This document shows, in pieces, positions 1-7,926 of a stretch of DNA of 61,445 bases. The position numbers were made by a program, and so were the translations under genes. Every line of letters begins with the position of its first letter. Position 1 is the first letter of the stretch. The DNA is from an uncultured Victivallales bacterium (GTDB lineage Bacteria > Verrucomicrobiota > Lentisphaeria > Oligosphaerales > JAFGRS01), in NCBI GenBank assembly GCA_903837355.1, contig CAILUI010000115.1, positions 1 to 61,445 on the forward strand, written 5' to 3'. The notes under the pieces are model-generated. The model ran no database searches. It had not been told where the DNA came from and saw only the letters and a list, made by a program, of their open reading frames with translations.

Positions 1-131
1 CGCGCCGCTGAGCCGCCGGCTGCGGACTGCACTGAGGCATTACGGGGCCGGCGGCCAGCGACGCGCGCTTTCCGGTTGTCGGAGTAGATTAGGGCCGTTT
101 CGGCAACTCACGGCGATGGAGGTCAGCAGAG

Positions 132-1115
132 ATGGACAAGGTACGGGTCGGTTTCATCGGCTGCGGCGGCATTGCGCAGTACCACTTCGGGCACATGGAG
201 CGGACAGCGAAGGCGCAGGTGGTGGCGGTTTGCGACAAGCTTGCCGACCGTGCCCAGACGGCGGCAGCGCGCTTCAAGGCCAAGCCCTACACCGTCTACG
301 CCGAGATGCTCGACAAAGAGAAGCTTGATGCCGTCTTCGTCTGTGTCGAGCCCAGCGCCCATGATGGCATGGAGTTCATGGCCATCGAGAAGGGCTGTCA
401 CCTGTTCGTCCAGAAGCCGATGACGTTGGACATGACCTACGCACGCAAGGTGCGCACCGCCCTGGCCAAGAAGGGCCTGGTCAGCGCGGTCGGTTTCCAG
501 TGTCGGTACGTCGACACGCTGCCGCGGGTCAAGGCCTGGCTGGACGGCGAGAAGCTTGGCATGGTATCCTGCTTCCGTCTGGGCGGTCTGCCCATGGTCT
601 GGTGGTGGCGTCAGCGCCAGCACTCCGGCGGCCAGGTGATCGAGCAGACGGTCCACAACTACGACATCCTGCGCTACCTGCTGGGCGAGGTGACCGCGGT
701 CACCGGCATGGCCCGCGAGGGCATCGTCACCGGCATCGAGAACTACGACACCGAAGACGCCTCGTCGGTGACCATGCAGTTCAAGAGCGGCGTGGTGGCG
801 ACCATGATGACCGGCTGCTTCTCCCCGGACGCGTTCGGCGCCGGCGATTTCCTGTTCTACTCGCTCGAGGGTCAACTGACCTACGGTTTGGGCGGCGACT
901 TCAAGATCCAGAAGCAGAACCTCACCCTGACTGGGAAGCCGGCCAACGACTACGGGCAGGAGTGCGACGAGACCTTCCTCGACGCCATCATCGAGAACGA
1001 CCCGAGCCTGGTGCTGTCGCCGTACGCCGATGCCTGCAAGTCGCTCGAGCTGGTCATCGGGGCCACCGAGTCGATGCGCCAGGGCGGCAAGCTGATCCAG
1101 CTTAGCGGCAAGTGA
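132..1115 (+). CDS. Gfo/Idh/MocA family NAD(P)-dependent oxidoreductase
   Basis: A 327-residue soluble oxidoreductase. The N-terminus has a Rossmann nucleotide-binding motif (VGFIGCGGIAQYH, residues about 6-18), followed by the family's VFVCVEPSAHDGM region and the EKGCHLFVQKPM segment, whose EKP-like lysine (QKP here) lies near residue 97. The C-terminal half fits the family's substrate and dimerisation domain. Such enzymes oxidise or reduce sugars, inositols or amino-sugar derivatives with NAD(P); the substrate cannot be read from sequence. A GGAGG site at 118-122 sits 9 bases before the ATG and fixes the start. The sulfatase gene begins 10 bases downstream, so the two are probably co-transcribed and may act on a sulfated sugar. 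Family call is firm, function inferred. Confidence 0.9.
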   Translation: MDKVRVGFIGCGGIAQYHFGHMERTAKAQVVAVCDKLADRAQTAAARFKAKPYTVYAEMLDKEKLDAVFVCVEPSAHDGMEFMAIEKGCHLFVQKPMTLDMTYARKVRTALAKKGLVSAVGFQCRYVDTLPRVKAWLDGEKLGMVSCFRLGGLPMVWWWRQRQHSGGQVIEQTVHNYDILRYLLGEVTAVTGMAREGIVTGIENYDTEDASSVTMQFKSGVVATMMTGCFSPDAFGAGDFLFYSLEGQLTYGLGGDFKIQKQNLTLTGKPANDYGQECDETFLDAIIENDPSLVLSPYADACKSLELVIGATESMRQGGKLIQLSGK

Positions 1116-1125
1116 GGGGTGGGGC

Positions 1126-2598
1126 ATGCCGCGCCCCAATCTGCTCCTCTTCATGACCGACCAGCAGCGCGGGGCCACGGTGCTGCCGGGGTCGCCGGTG
1201 AAGGCGCTGACGCCGAACCTGGATCGTTTCCGGGCCGCGGGGGTCACCTTCACCAGCGCCTTCTGCCCAGCGCCGCACTGCTGTCCGTCACGCGCGACGT
1301 TCTTTTCGGGCCTGTACCCCTCGGAGCACGGCGTCTGGAACAACGTTGACGTCGGCAACACCCTATCGCGGGGCCTGAATGACGGCGTGCGCTTGTGGTC
1401 GGAAGACCTGGCCGGCGCCGGCTACCGTCTGGACTTCTCGGGCAAGTGGCATGTCAGCGCCGAGGAGGGTCCGGCGGCGCGGGGTTGGCAGACCACGGTG
1501 CCCATGCCCCCCCGGCACCCGGTTCCGGCCGGCGCCCGGCGTCCCGCGGCGGATCCCTACGAATGGGAGCCCTATGAGCGCGGCGACCGCGGCCATCCAT
1601 CGGCGGTCAGGGGTGAAGCCGAGATCCTGCGTGCGGGCTACGGGACCTACACGCACTACGGCACGCACGACGCTCCATTCGGCGATCGGCGGGTGGTGGA
1701 TCAGGCGATCGCGGTCCTGCGCAGTCGGCCGCGCTCGCGCCAGCCCTGGTGCCAGTATGTCGGCGTGCTGGGGCCGCACGACCCGTACTTCGTTCCGCAA
1801 CGCTTCCTCGATCTGTACGACCTCGAGTCCATCTGCCTGCCGGCGAACTTTGCCGACCGGATGCTGGACAAGCCCGGGCTCTATCGGCGTACCCGCGGGC
1901 GCTTCGACCAGCTCAGCGAACGCGAGCACCGCGAGTCGATCCGGCACTACCTCGCCTTCTGCAGCTACGAAGACGCGCTCTTCGGCGAGCTGCTCGCGGC
2001 GCTGGAGCAGAGCGGGGAGGCCGAGAACACGGTCGTGCTCTACGGCTCCGACCATGGCGACTACCTGGCCGAGCATGGCCTCTGGTGCAAGGGGCTGCCC
2101 TGCTTCCAGCCGGCCTACCACGTGCCCTTCATCGTGCGCTGGCCGGCCGGCGTGGCCGGCCCTGGCCGCAGCGTCGACGCCTTCGTGGGACTGGAGGATG
2201 TCGCGCCGACCGTGCTCGAGTTGGCCGGCATCACGACGGAGCGGGCCTTTGCCGGCCGCAGCCTGCTGCCTTTCCTGCGCGGCGCGGCGCCGAGCGACTG
2301 GCGCACGGCGGTGTTCACCCAGTCCAACGGCAACGAACTCTACGGCATCCAGCGCTCGATCATGAACCGCGACTGGAAGTACGTCTACAACGGCTTCGAC
2401 AACGATGAGCTGTATGATCTCAGGCAGGACCCCGGCGAGACCGTGAACCGGATCGCCGACGCGGCCCTGCAACCGGTGCTGCGGGATCTGGCGCGACAGC
2501 TTTGGCAGTTCGCCCAGCAGCGCCGCGATACCTGCATCAACAACTACATCATGGTCGGTCTGGCTCCCTACGGCCCCGGCATCGCCTGCGCGCCCTGA
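1126..2598 (+). CDS. Type I sulfatase (formylglycine-dependent)
   Basis: A 490-residue arylsulfatase-superfamily hydrolase. The N-terminus PNLLLFMTDQQRG supplies the metal-binding aspartates. The C-X-P-S-R signature is present as CCPSR at residues 52-56, making Cys52 the residue expected to be converted to formylglycine. The later YGSDHGDYLAEHGLW block holds the second metal-binding Asp-His pair. No clear signal peptide is visible, so the enzyme may be cytoplasmic, unlike many PVC sulfatases. No formylglycine-generating enzyme or anaerobic sulfatase maturase is in the window, so maturation must be supplied from elsewhere. It follows the Gfo/Idh oxidoreductase closely, consistent with a catabolic pair; the sulfate ester substrate is unknown. 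Confidence 0.92.
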   Translation: MPRPNLLLFMTDQQRGATVLPGSPVKALTPNLDRFRAAGVTFTSAFCPAPHCCPSRATFFSGLYPSEHGVWNNVDVGNTLSRGLNDGVRLWSEDLAGAGYRLDFSGKWHVSAEEGPAARGWQTTVPMPPRHPVPAGARRPAADPYEWEPYERGDRGHPSAVRGEAEILRAGYGTYTHYGTHDAPFGDRRVVDQAIAVLRSRPRSRQPWCQYVGVLGPHDPYFVPQRFLDLYDLESICLPANFADRMLDKPGLYRRTRGRFDQLSEREHRESIRHYLAFCSYEDALFGELLAALEQSGEAENTVVLYGSDHGDYLAEHGLWCKGLPCFQPAYHVPFIVRWPAGVAGPGRSVDAFVGLEDVAPTVLELAGITTERAFAGRSLLPFLRGAAPSDWRTAVFTQSNGNELYGIQRSIMNRDWKYVYNGFDNDELYDLRQDPGETVNRIADAALQPVLRDLARQLWQFAQQRRDTCINNYIMVGLAPYGPGIACAP

Positions 2599-2784
2599 GA
2601 CTCGGCAGCCACGAAGGCGCCATGCGCCCGTCCGCCGGTGTATCGGATGGCAGGCGGCGCCGGTCCGCTCGTGCCATTGCCCCAATACCATGCGGCCCTT
2701 GCATGTGCGCCACCACCATGCTAGTTTCACTATGGATTTACGGGAAATGCGACAGATGGTGCCGAGGGGTGGGAGGTCGTGTGT

Positions 2785-4158
2785 ATGGGTGTCCAGCCTG
2801 ACCCGGACAGTGCCTGCACCGTCTCGATCCCGGCGCGGCGCGGCCTGAGGCTTCTGGCGCTGTGCTCTGTCCTCGCCGGCAGCCTGTCAGCGCAGCCCTT
2901 GCTGGACCTGGGATCCTCGCCGAACTTCGTCGGCTCGGGGGCGCGGGCACTGGGCCAGGGCAATGCCTTCATCGCGGTGGCTGACGATGCCACCGCCGCC
3001 TCCTGGAACCCGGGCGGCCTTTCACAGCTCGAGCGCCCGGAGATCTCGCTGGCCATCGAGGGCTTTCGCCGGCGTAGCGATATGACCTCCACCACCCACC
3101 CGGAGATGGCGAGCACGGACACGGTGTCGCTGGCCGACCTGAATTACCTGAGCGTGGTGTACCCCTTCCGCCTGGGGACGCGGAACACCGTCCTCAGCCT
3201 CAACTACCTCAAGCAGTACCGTTTCGACGCCGAGGGCGAGTTCGACTTCAGCCTACGCGACGCGCTCGGTACGAAGTCGCCCTGGCTGTTCTTCTCGGAT
3301 GGGCGGCATCGCTTTGAGCAGGAGGGCTGCTTCTCGTCCCTGTCCCCGGCCATCGGCATCGATGTCACCGACCGGCTTGCCGTGGGCCTCGCCGTGAATA
3401 TCTGGAACGACGACGTGACCGGCGATAGTTCGTTCCGGCGCTCGAACCGGGAACTGGGCGAGTACGGGGTCTCCTACGACGGCACGGTACTGGGCCGCAG
3501 CGCCTACAATGTATCCACGGTCGACACCTACACCGTCGACGCGGGCACCTCACTGACCCTCGGCACGCTCTACCGCATCTCCAAGCGCTGGAGCCTCGGT
3601 GCTGTGGCCAAGCCGCCTTTCGCCCTCCACCTGGCGCACGAGCACGAGTACACGGATGCTATCAGCAGTAACGCCTCTGACCGCAGCGAAGCGGATGCCG
3701 ATCTCGAGTTCCCCTGGGTCCTCGGCGCCGGCATCGCCTTCCGGCCCACCGACCCGCTCACCCTCTCCGCTGACGTGACCTGGTCGCAATGGTCGCAGTA
3801 CGTACTCGGCGAGAACGGCGAGGACCTCAACCCGCTCAGCAACCAGTCCGTCCAGACCGACCAGTGCAACGACACGGTGTCCGTGCGGCTGGGGGCGGAG
3901 TACCTCGTGGTCCGTACGGGCTATGTGGTGCCCCTACGTTGCGGCCTCGGCTATGACCCCGGGCCGGCGGTGGACGATACCGACCGCTACTACACCGGCA
4001 CGCTCGGGGTCGGTTTCCAGAAGGGACGCTACATGGTCGATCTGGCCTATGAGATGCGCGTCGGCCAAGCCGTCAATGGCAGCAGTCTGGTGAATCTCAG
4101 TGCGGCGCAGGACGTGGTCCAGCACCGGTTGCTGGCCTCGGTGATCGTGTACTTCTGA
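2785..4158 (+). CDS. OmpP1/FadL-type outer-membrane beta-barrel protein
   Basis: A 457-residue outer-membrane protein. It has a signal peptide (RRGLRLLALCSVLAGSLSAQ) and then the family hallmark in which a glycine-rich segment (GSGARALGQGNAFIAVADDA) leads into TAASWNPGGLSQL. The rest is rich in alternating aromatic and hydrophobic strands and ends with a terminal aromatic residue (VIVYF), as expected for BAM-dependent barrel insertion. FadL relatives admit long-chain fatty acids or other hydrophobic compounds; the substrate here is unknown. The ATG at 2785 is chosen because GGGAGG at 2771-2776 gives 8-base spacing; an upstream GTG at 2779 is in frame. The small unknown gene at 4182 follows 23 bases downstream. 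Confidence 0.75.
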   Translation: MGVQPDPDSACTVSIPARRGLRLLALCSVLAGSLSAQPLLDLGSSPNFVGSGARALGQGNAFIAVADDATAASWNPGGLSQLERPEISLAIEGFRRRSDMTSTTHPEMASTDTVSLADLNYLSVVYPFRLGTRNTVLSLNYLKQYRFDAEGEFDFSLRDALGTKSPWLFFSDGRHRFEQEGCFSSLSPAIGIDVTDRLAVGLAVNIWNDDVTGDSSFRRSNRELGEYGVSYDGTVLGRSAYNVSTVDTYTVDAGTSLTLGTLYRISKRWSLGAVAKPPFALHLAHEHEYTDAISSNASDRSEADADLEFPWVLGAGIAFRPTDPLTLSADVTWSQWSQYVLGENGEDLNPLSNQSVQTDQCNDTVSVRLGAEYLVVRTGYVVPLRCGLGYDPGPAVDDTDRYYTGTLGVGFQKGRYMVDLAYEMRVGQAVNGSSLVNLSAAQDVVQHRLLASVIVYF

Positions 4159-4181
4159 ACGTAGCGAAAGGAGTTCCGCCA

Positions 4182-4559
4182 ATGGATCCCCATGAGTCCG
4201 AACGCCTGTCCTTCGTCACAGGCCTCGTGATCACGTGTGCGGCAGCGCCCCTCAGTGTCAAGATCTACAAGAAGGGCTCGGCCACAGGCACTCCCGCAGG
4301 AGTGCTTACCGGCGTGGTGGTGGCTGGTAAGAAGGAGTGGGCCTACTCAGGGGGTGTGCACCCGCAGCATTCCTACCACGCAATGGCAACCTGTGCCACC
4401 TGCGGCTACTCGGTGACGACACCTGACGTACTGGTTCCCCTCAATGCGAGCGTGACCCTCCCGAAGATCACCTTCGAGTCGCTCTGCCCGAAGCTTCCGC
4501 CTCCCCCGCTCGTCCCGGCGCCTCTCGACTCCCCTGCCCGCCGCGCCACCAAGAAATGA
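4182..4559 (+). CDS. Hypothetical protein, 125 aa
   Basis: I do not recognise this family. The ATG at 4182 has a strong AAGGAG at 4168-4173 with 8-base spacing, which supports a real gene. The protein has no obvious signal peptide. Its centre is rich in beta-prone residues (VKIYKKGSATGTPAGV, GKKEWAYSGGVHPQHSY), includes a CATCGY segment with two cysteines that could bind metal, and ends in a low-complexity proline-rich basic tail (PKLPPPPLVPAPLDSP). It lies just behind the outer-membrane protein and could be co-transcribed with it. Function unknown. Confidence 0.55.
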   Translation: MDPHESERLSFVTGLVITCAAAPLSVKIYKKGSATGTPAGVLTGVVVAGKKEWAYSGGVHPQHSYHAMATCATCGYSVTTPDVLVPLNASVTLPKITFESLCPKLPPPPLVPAPLDSPARRATKK

Positions 4560-4564
4560 CGGCG

Positions 4565-4581
4565 GGCGCGGCTCCCGCGCC
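4565..4581 (+). terminator. GC hairpin after the small unknown gene
   Basis: A perfect 7-bp stem, GGCGCGG with CCGCGCC, closes a 3-base loop five bases after the stop codon at 4559. No T-tract follows, so intrinsic termination is uncertain. The position, between a finished gene and the promoter of the rex operon, fits a terminator role. Confidence 0.35.
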
Positions 4582-4750
4582 AACGCCAACCGCGCCCGCG
4601 TCTCGCGTTCCTGCTGAAGGCGTCCTGCGGCCTGAGGCCGGAGCGCGAGACGCTCGCGTCCCCCCGCGGCCCCCCCCGCGCTCTGCCGCTCCCGCCTGAC
4701 CTCGCACTCCGTTCCGCATCGCCTGTAGAGATTTTTTTCTCGATTGCGGC

Positions 4751-4779
4751 TTGCCGCCCGCGTCCGCCGCGTCTAGATT
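4751..4779 (+). promoter_or_regulatory. Candidate promoter of the rex-hyd operon
   Basis: TTGCCG at 4751-4756 and TAGATT at 4774-4779 are separated by exactly 17 bases and resemble sigma-70 -35 and -10 elements. The region is AT-rich compared with its surroundings. It is embedded in a larger inverted repeat: TTTCTCGAT at 4736-4744 and ATCGAGAAA at 4780-4788. The arms flank the core promoter, so they may be an operator. They do not match the usual Rex consensus (TTGTGA or TTGTTAA half-sites), so the binding factor is unknown. Confidence 0.45.
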
Positions 4780-4852
4780 ATCGAGAAATAAAGCGCGATA
4801 GGTGCGGTGAGTGGGGGTGTGGCCGGCGTACGGGAGCCAGGAGAGCTGCGTC

Positions 4853-5527
4853 ATGAGTGCAGAGCGACCCTTGAGATCAGCGCCGCGGCCGTCGTTGCGG
4901 CGGATGCCGATGTACCTGCGTTGCCTGCGGGCCTTGCAGAAGACGAGTGTCGAGTGGGTGTCCTGCACCTACCTGGCCGAGGTTCTGCAGATGGATCCGA
5001 CGTTGGTGCGCAAGGATCTGGCCTTGACCGGGGTGGTGGGCAAGCCGAAGGTCGGCTTCCAGCTCAGCGGGCTGATTGCAGCGATGGAGCACTTCATCGG
5101 CTGGGACAACCTGGAGGACGCCTTCCTGGTTGGGGTCGGGAACCTGGGGTCGGCGTTGCTGGGCTACGAGGGTTTCGGTCAGCACGGTCTGAACATCGTC
5201 GCCGGCTTCGACGTCGATGCGGCCAAGGTTGGCAGCGAGATTCAGGGCCGGCAGATCCTGCACGTTGACAAGCTTCCCGGCCTGGCGCAGCGCATGCACA
5301 TCGGCATTGGGATCATCACCGTGGGGGTGCGTGCGGCGCAGGGGGTGGCGGACCTGATGGTCAGCGGCGGCATTCGGGCGATCTGGAACTTCGCCCCGAT
5401 GCGGCTTGAGGTGCCGGCGGGGATGATTGTGGAGAATGAGGACCTGGCGGGGACCCTGGCCGTGCTCTCACGGCGGCTAGCGGGCCTGAGCGTGGACCTC
5501 CCGGTGGTGGAACCGAAGGCAGAGTGA
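4853..5527 (+). CDS. rex: Redox-sensing transcriptional repressor Rex
   Basis: A 224-residue Rex repressor that senses the NADH/NAD+ ratio. The N-terminal winged helix contains YLAEVLQMDPTLVRKDLA, the characteristic Rex recognition-helix region. The Rossmann domain has GVGNLGSALLGY (GxGxxG) and the AGFDVDAAKVG strand-turn. The start at 4853 is preferred because AGGAG at 4839-4843 gives 9-base spacing; a GTG at 4811 would add 14 residues. It is the first gene of the hydrogenase operon, next to the NADH-linked HydABC genes. From the family, high NADH should release Rex from DNA and allow expression; control of this particular operon is inference. Confidence 0.95.
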   Translation: MSAERPLRSAPRPSLRRMPMYLRCLRALQKTSVEWVSCTYLAEVLQMDPTLVRKDLALTGVVGKPKVGFQLSGLIAAMEHFIGWDNLEDAFLVGVGNLGSALLGYEGFGQHGLNIVAGFDVDAAKVGSEIQGRQILHVDKLPGLAQRMHIGIGIITVGVRAAQGVADLMVSGGIRAIWNFAPMRLEVPAGMIVENEDLAGTLAVLSRRLAGLSVDLPVVEPKAE

Positions 5528-5565
5528 GGCAGCAGGAAAGGTGGACGACGGAGATGGAGACGACC

Positions 5566-6051
5566 ATGCCAGCGGCAGCGCAGTTTGGCAAGGTCTGCGA
5601 GATTCTGGATCGCTACGGGCGTGACCCGGCGAAGCTGATCCCGATCTTGCAGGCCGTGCAGAGTGAGTACCGCTATCTGCCGGAAGCGATCCTGACGCTG
5701 GTCGCCACGTCCCTGGGCCTGCCGCCGGCACGCGTCTACGGCGTGGCCACCTTCTATGCGCACTTCACGCTGATCCCCAAAGGCAAGCACGTGGTGCGGC
5801 TCTGCGACGGCACGGCCTGCCACGTCAAGGGTTCCAGCGCCATCCTGGAGGCGCTGCGGCAACGGCTTGGACTGCGCCCCGGTCAGGTGACCACCGCGGA
5901 CCTGCTGGTGACGGTGGAGACCGTGTCGTGCCTGGGGGCCTGCGGTCTGGCACCGGTGGTGGTGGTGGATGAGCGGGTATACGGCCAGATGACCCCGGCC
6001 AAGGGCGTAGCCCTGCTTGACGGCATTCTGGCACAGGAGGTCCGGCCATGA
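5566..6051 (+). CDS. hydC: NuoE-like [2Fe-2S] subunit of NAD-linked [FeFe] hydrogenase (HydC)
   Basis: A 161-residue thioredoxin-like [2Fe-2S] subunit. It has the NuoE/HydC cysteine pattern: CDGTACH supplies two cysteines and VSCLGACGLAP two more. The N-terminal helices (PILQAVQSEYRYLPE) are typical of the family. In HydABC enzymes this subunit relays electrons in the NADH module. The start is uncertain: ATG 5566 has GGAG 6 bases upstream, ATG 5554 is also possible, and GTG 5524 would overlap the rex stop in a coupled GTGA. The end overlaps hydB in an ATGA junction, indicating translational coupling. No membrane Nuo subunits are present, which rules out complex I. Confidence 0.9.
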   Translation: MPAAAQFGKVCEILDRYGRDPAKLIPILQAVQSEYRYLPEAILTLVATSLGLPPARVYGVATFYAHFTLIPKGKHVVRLCDGTACHVKGSSAILEALRQRLGLRPGQVTTADLLVTVETVSCLGACGLAPVVVVDERVYGQMTPAKGVALLDGILAQEVRP

Positions 6052-7919
6052 CGACAGCAACAACAGCCCGCCCGCCGCGGCGGGTAATCATCTGTGCCGG
6101 CACCGGCTGCGTGGCCACCGGGTCGGTGGCGGTGCATGAGGCCTTGGTCCGCGCGGCGGTCCAGGCCGGACTACGCGTCGTCGACCAGCGCGATCCCGGC
6201 GTCGCCCTGGCCCCGGACGACGTCGGCATCCACTTCACCCTCAGCGGTTGCCAGGGCTTCTGCCAGATGGGGCCGCTGGTGACGGTGCTGCCTGAGAACA
6301 CCCTCTACTGCAAGGTCACGGCAGCGGATGCCGCCGAGATCGTCGCCACGAGCCTGGTCGAGGGCGGCGTGGTGGAGCGCCTGCTGTATTGCGATCCGCG
6401 CAACGGCCGGCGCTGCCGGGGTACCGACGAGATCCCCTTCTATGTCCGGCAACAGCGCCGAGTTCTGGACCAGTGCGGGCGCATCGATCCTGAGAACCTG
6501 GCCGAGTATGTGGCTGAGGGCGGCTACGCGGCGGCGCGCCAGGCCTACACTGAGATGACCCCTGAGCAGGTCTGCCAGACGCTGATCGACAGCGGCCTGC
6601 GTGGGCGTGGCGGCGGCGGCTTCCCCACCGGCCGTAAGTGGGAGCTGACCCGTATCCAGCCCGGCCCCAAGAAGTACGTCATCTGCAATGGCGACGAAGG
6701 GGATCCTGGGGCCTTCATGGATCGCAGCGTGATGGAAGGCAATCCGCACCGGGTGCTCGAAGGCGTGCTGATCGCAGCGCGGGCAGTGGGCGCCGACGAA
6801 GCCTATCTTTACGTCCGCACCGAGTACCCCCTGGCGGTGCGGCGTCTGCGCGGTGCGGTGGAGGCGGCCACGGCCAGCGGCATGCTGGGCGAGGACCTCT
6901 TTGGCAGCGGCGCCCGGCTGACCTGCCACGTGATGGAGGGCGCCGGCGCCTTCGTCTGCGGCGAGGAGACGGCCCTGATGGCCTCCATCGAGGGCCGGCG
7001 CGGCATGCCCTCGCCCAAGCCGCCCTTCCCGGCGCAGTCGGGCCTGTGGGGCAAGCCGACGGTAATCAACAACGTGGAGACCCTGGCCTCAGTCCCCCTG
7101 ATCATCCGCGGCGGCCCGGCGGCCTTCCGAGCCTGTGGCACCGCCGCCAGCCCGGGCACCAAGACCTTCGCCCTCACTGGCCATGTCGCCAATACCGGCC
7201 TCATCGAGGTGCCCATGGGTGCCACCCTGCGCGAGATCGTCTACGAGATCGGCGGTGGGGTCACGGACGACCGCGGTAACCTGACCGGCCAGGACTTCAA
7301 GGCGGTGCAGATCGGCGGGCCCTCGGGCGGCTGCCTCACCCGCGACCACCTCGACCTGCCCCTGGACTACGACAGCCTGCGCAGCGTCGGGGCGATGGTG
7401 GGCTCGGGGGGGCTGGTGGTCATGAACAACGATACCTGCATGGTGCAGATTGCGCGCTTCTTCATGCAGTTCACCCAGAATGAGTCCTGCGGCAAGTGCG
7501 TCCTCTGCCGCGAGGGCACCAAGCAGATGCTGGCCCTGCTGGATGACATCATCGAAGGCCGCGCCGATGCCGGCACCCTCGACCTGCTGCAAAGCCTGGG
7601 CGCGGCAGTCAGCAAGGGGTCGCTCTGCGGCCTGGGCAAGACCGCCCCCAGCCCGGTGCTTTCCACCCTGCGCTACTTCCGCGAGGAGGTTGAGGCGCAC
7701 GTCTTGCACAAGACCTGCCCGACCCGGCGCTGCAAGGCCCTCCTGGCCCCGGAGATCAACCCGGCCCTGTGCAAGGGCTGTACCGTCTGTGCCCGCAAAT
7801 GCCCGGTGAGCGCCATCAGCGGCGAACGCAAACAGCCCCACCGGATCGACGCCGCCCGCTGCATCCGCTGCGGCGCCTGTGCCGAAGCCTGTAAGTTCGA
7901 TGCCATCACGGGAGTTTGA
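6048..7919 (+). CDS. hydB: NuoF-like flavin and NADH-binding subunit of HydABC (HydB)
   Basis: A 623-residue diaphorase subunit. In order it has an N-terminal thioredoxin-like [2Fe-2S] domain (CAGTGCVATG, later CQGFCQMGP), the NuoF FMN/NADH domain with GRGGGGFPTGRKWE near residues 185-198, the SLBB region, the [4Fe-4S] site ESCGKCVLCREGT near 480, and a C-terminal two-cluster ferredoxin (CKGCTVCARKCP and CIRCGACAEACK). This extended layout, longer than complex I NuoF, is typical of electron-bifurcating [FeFe] hydrogenases and NADH-dependent ferredoxin:NADP-type enzymes. ATG 6048 overlaps the previous stop, and hydA begins 7 bases after this stop. The enzyme should oxidise or form NADH in step with ferredoxin and H2. 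Confidence 0.95.
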   Translation: MTTATTARPPRRVIICAGTGCVATGSVAVHEALVRAAVQAGLRVVDQRDPGVALAPDDVGIHFTLSGCQGFCQMGPLVTVLPENTLYCKVTAADAAEIVATSLVEGGVVERLLYCDPRNGRRCRGTDEIPFYVRQQRRVLDQCGRIDPENLAEYVAEGGYAAARQAYTEMTPEQVCQTLIDSGLRGRGGGGFPTGRKWELTRIQPGPKKYVICNGDEGDPGAFMDRSVMEGNPHRVLEGVLIAARAVGADEAYLYVRTEYPLAVRRLRGAVEAATASGMLGEDLFGSGARLTCHVMEGAGAFVCGEETALMASIEGRRGMPSPKPPFPAQSGLWGKPTVINNVETLASVPLIIRGGPAAFRACGTAASPGTKTFALTGHVANTGLIEVPMGATLREIVYEIGGGVTDDRGNLTGQDFKAVQIGGPSGGCLTRDHLDLPLDYDSLRSVGAMVGSGGLVVMNNDTCMVQIARFFMQFTQNESCGKCVLCREGTKQMLALLDDIIEGRADAGTLDLLQSLGAAVSKGSLCGLGKTAPSPVLSTLRYFREEVEAHVLHKTCPTRRCKALLAPEINPALCKGCTVCARKCPVSAISGERKQPHRIDAARCIRCGACAEACKFDAITGV

Positions 7920-7926
7920 GTGCGCC

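Noticed and set aside
123..1361. Long minus-strand frame over the first two genes
   Set aside because: It lies antisense to two well-supported genes and shows no domain.
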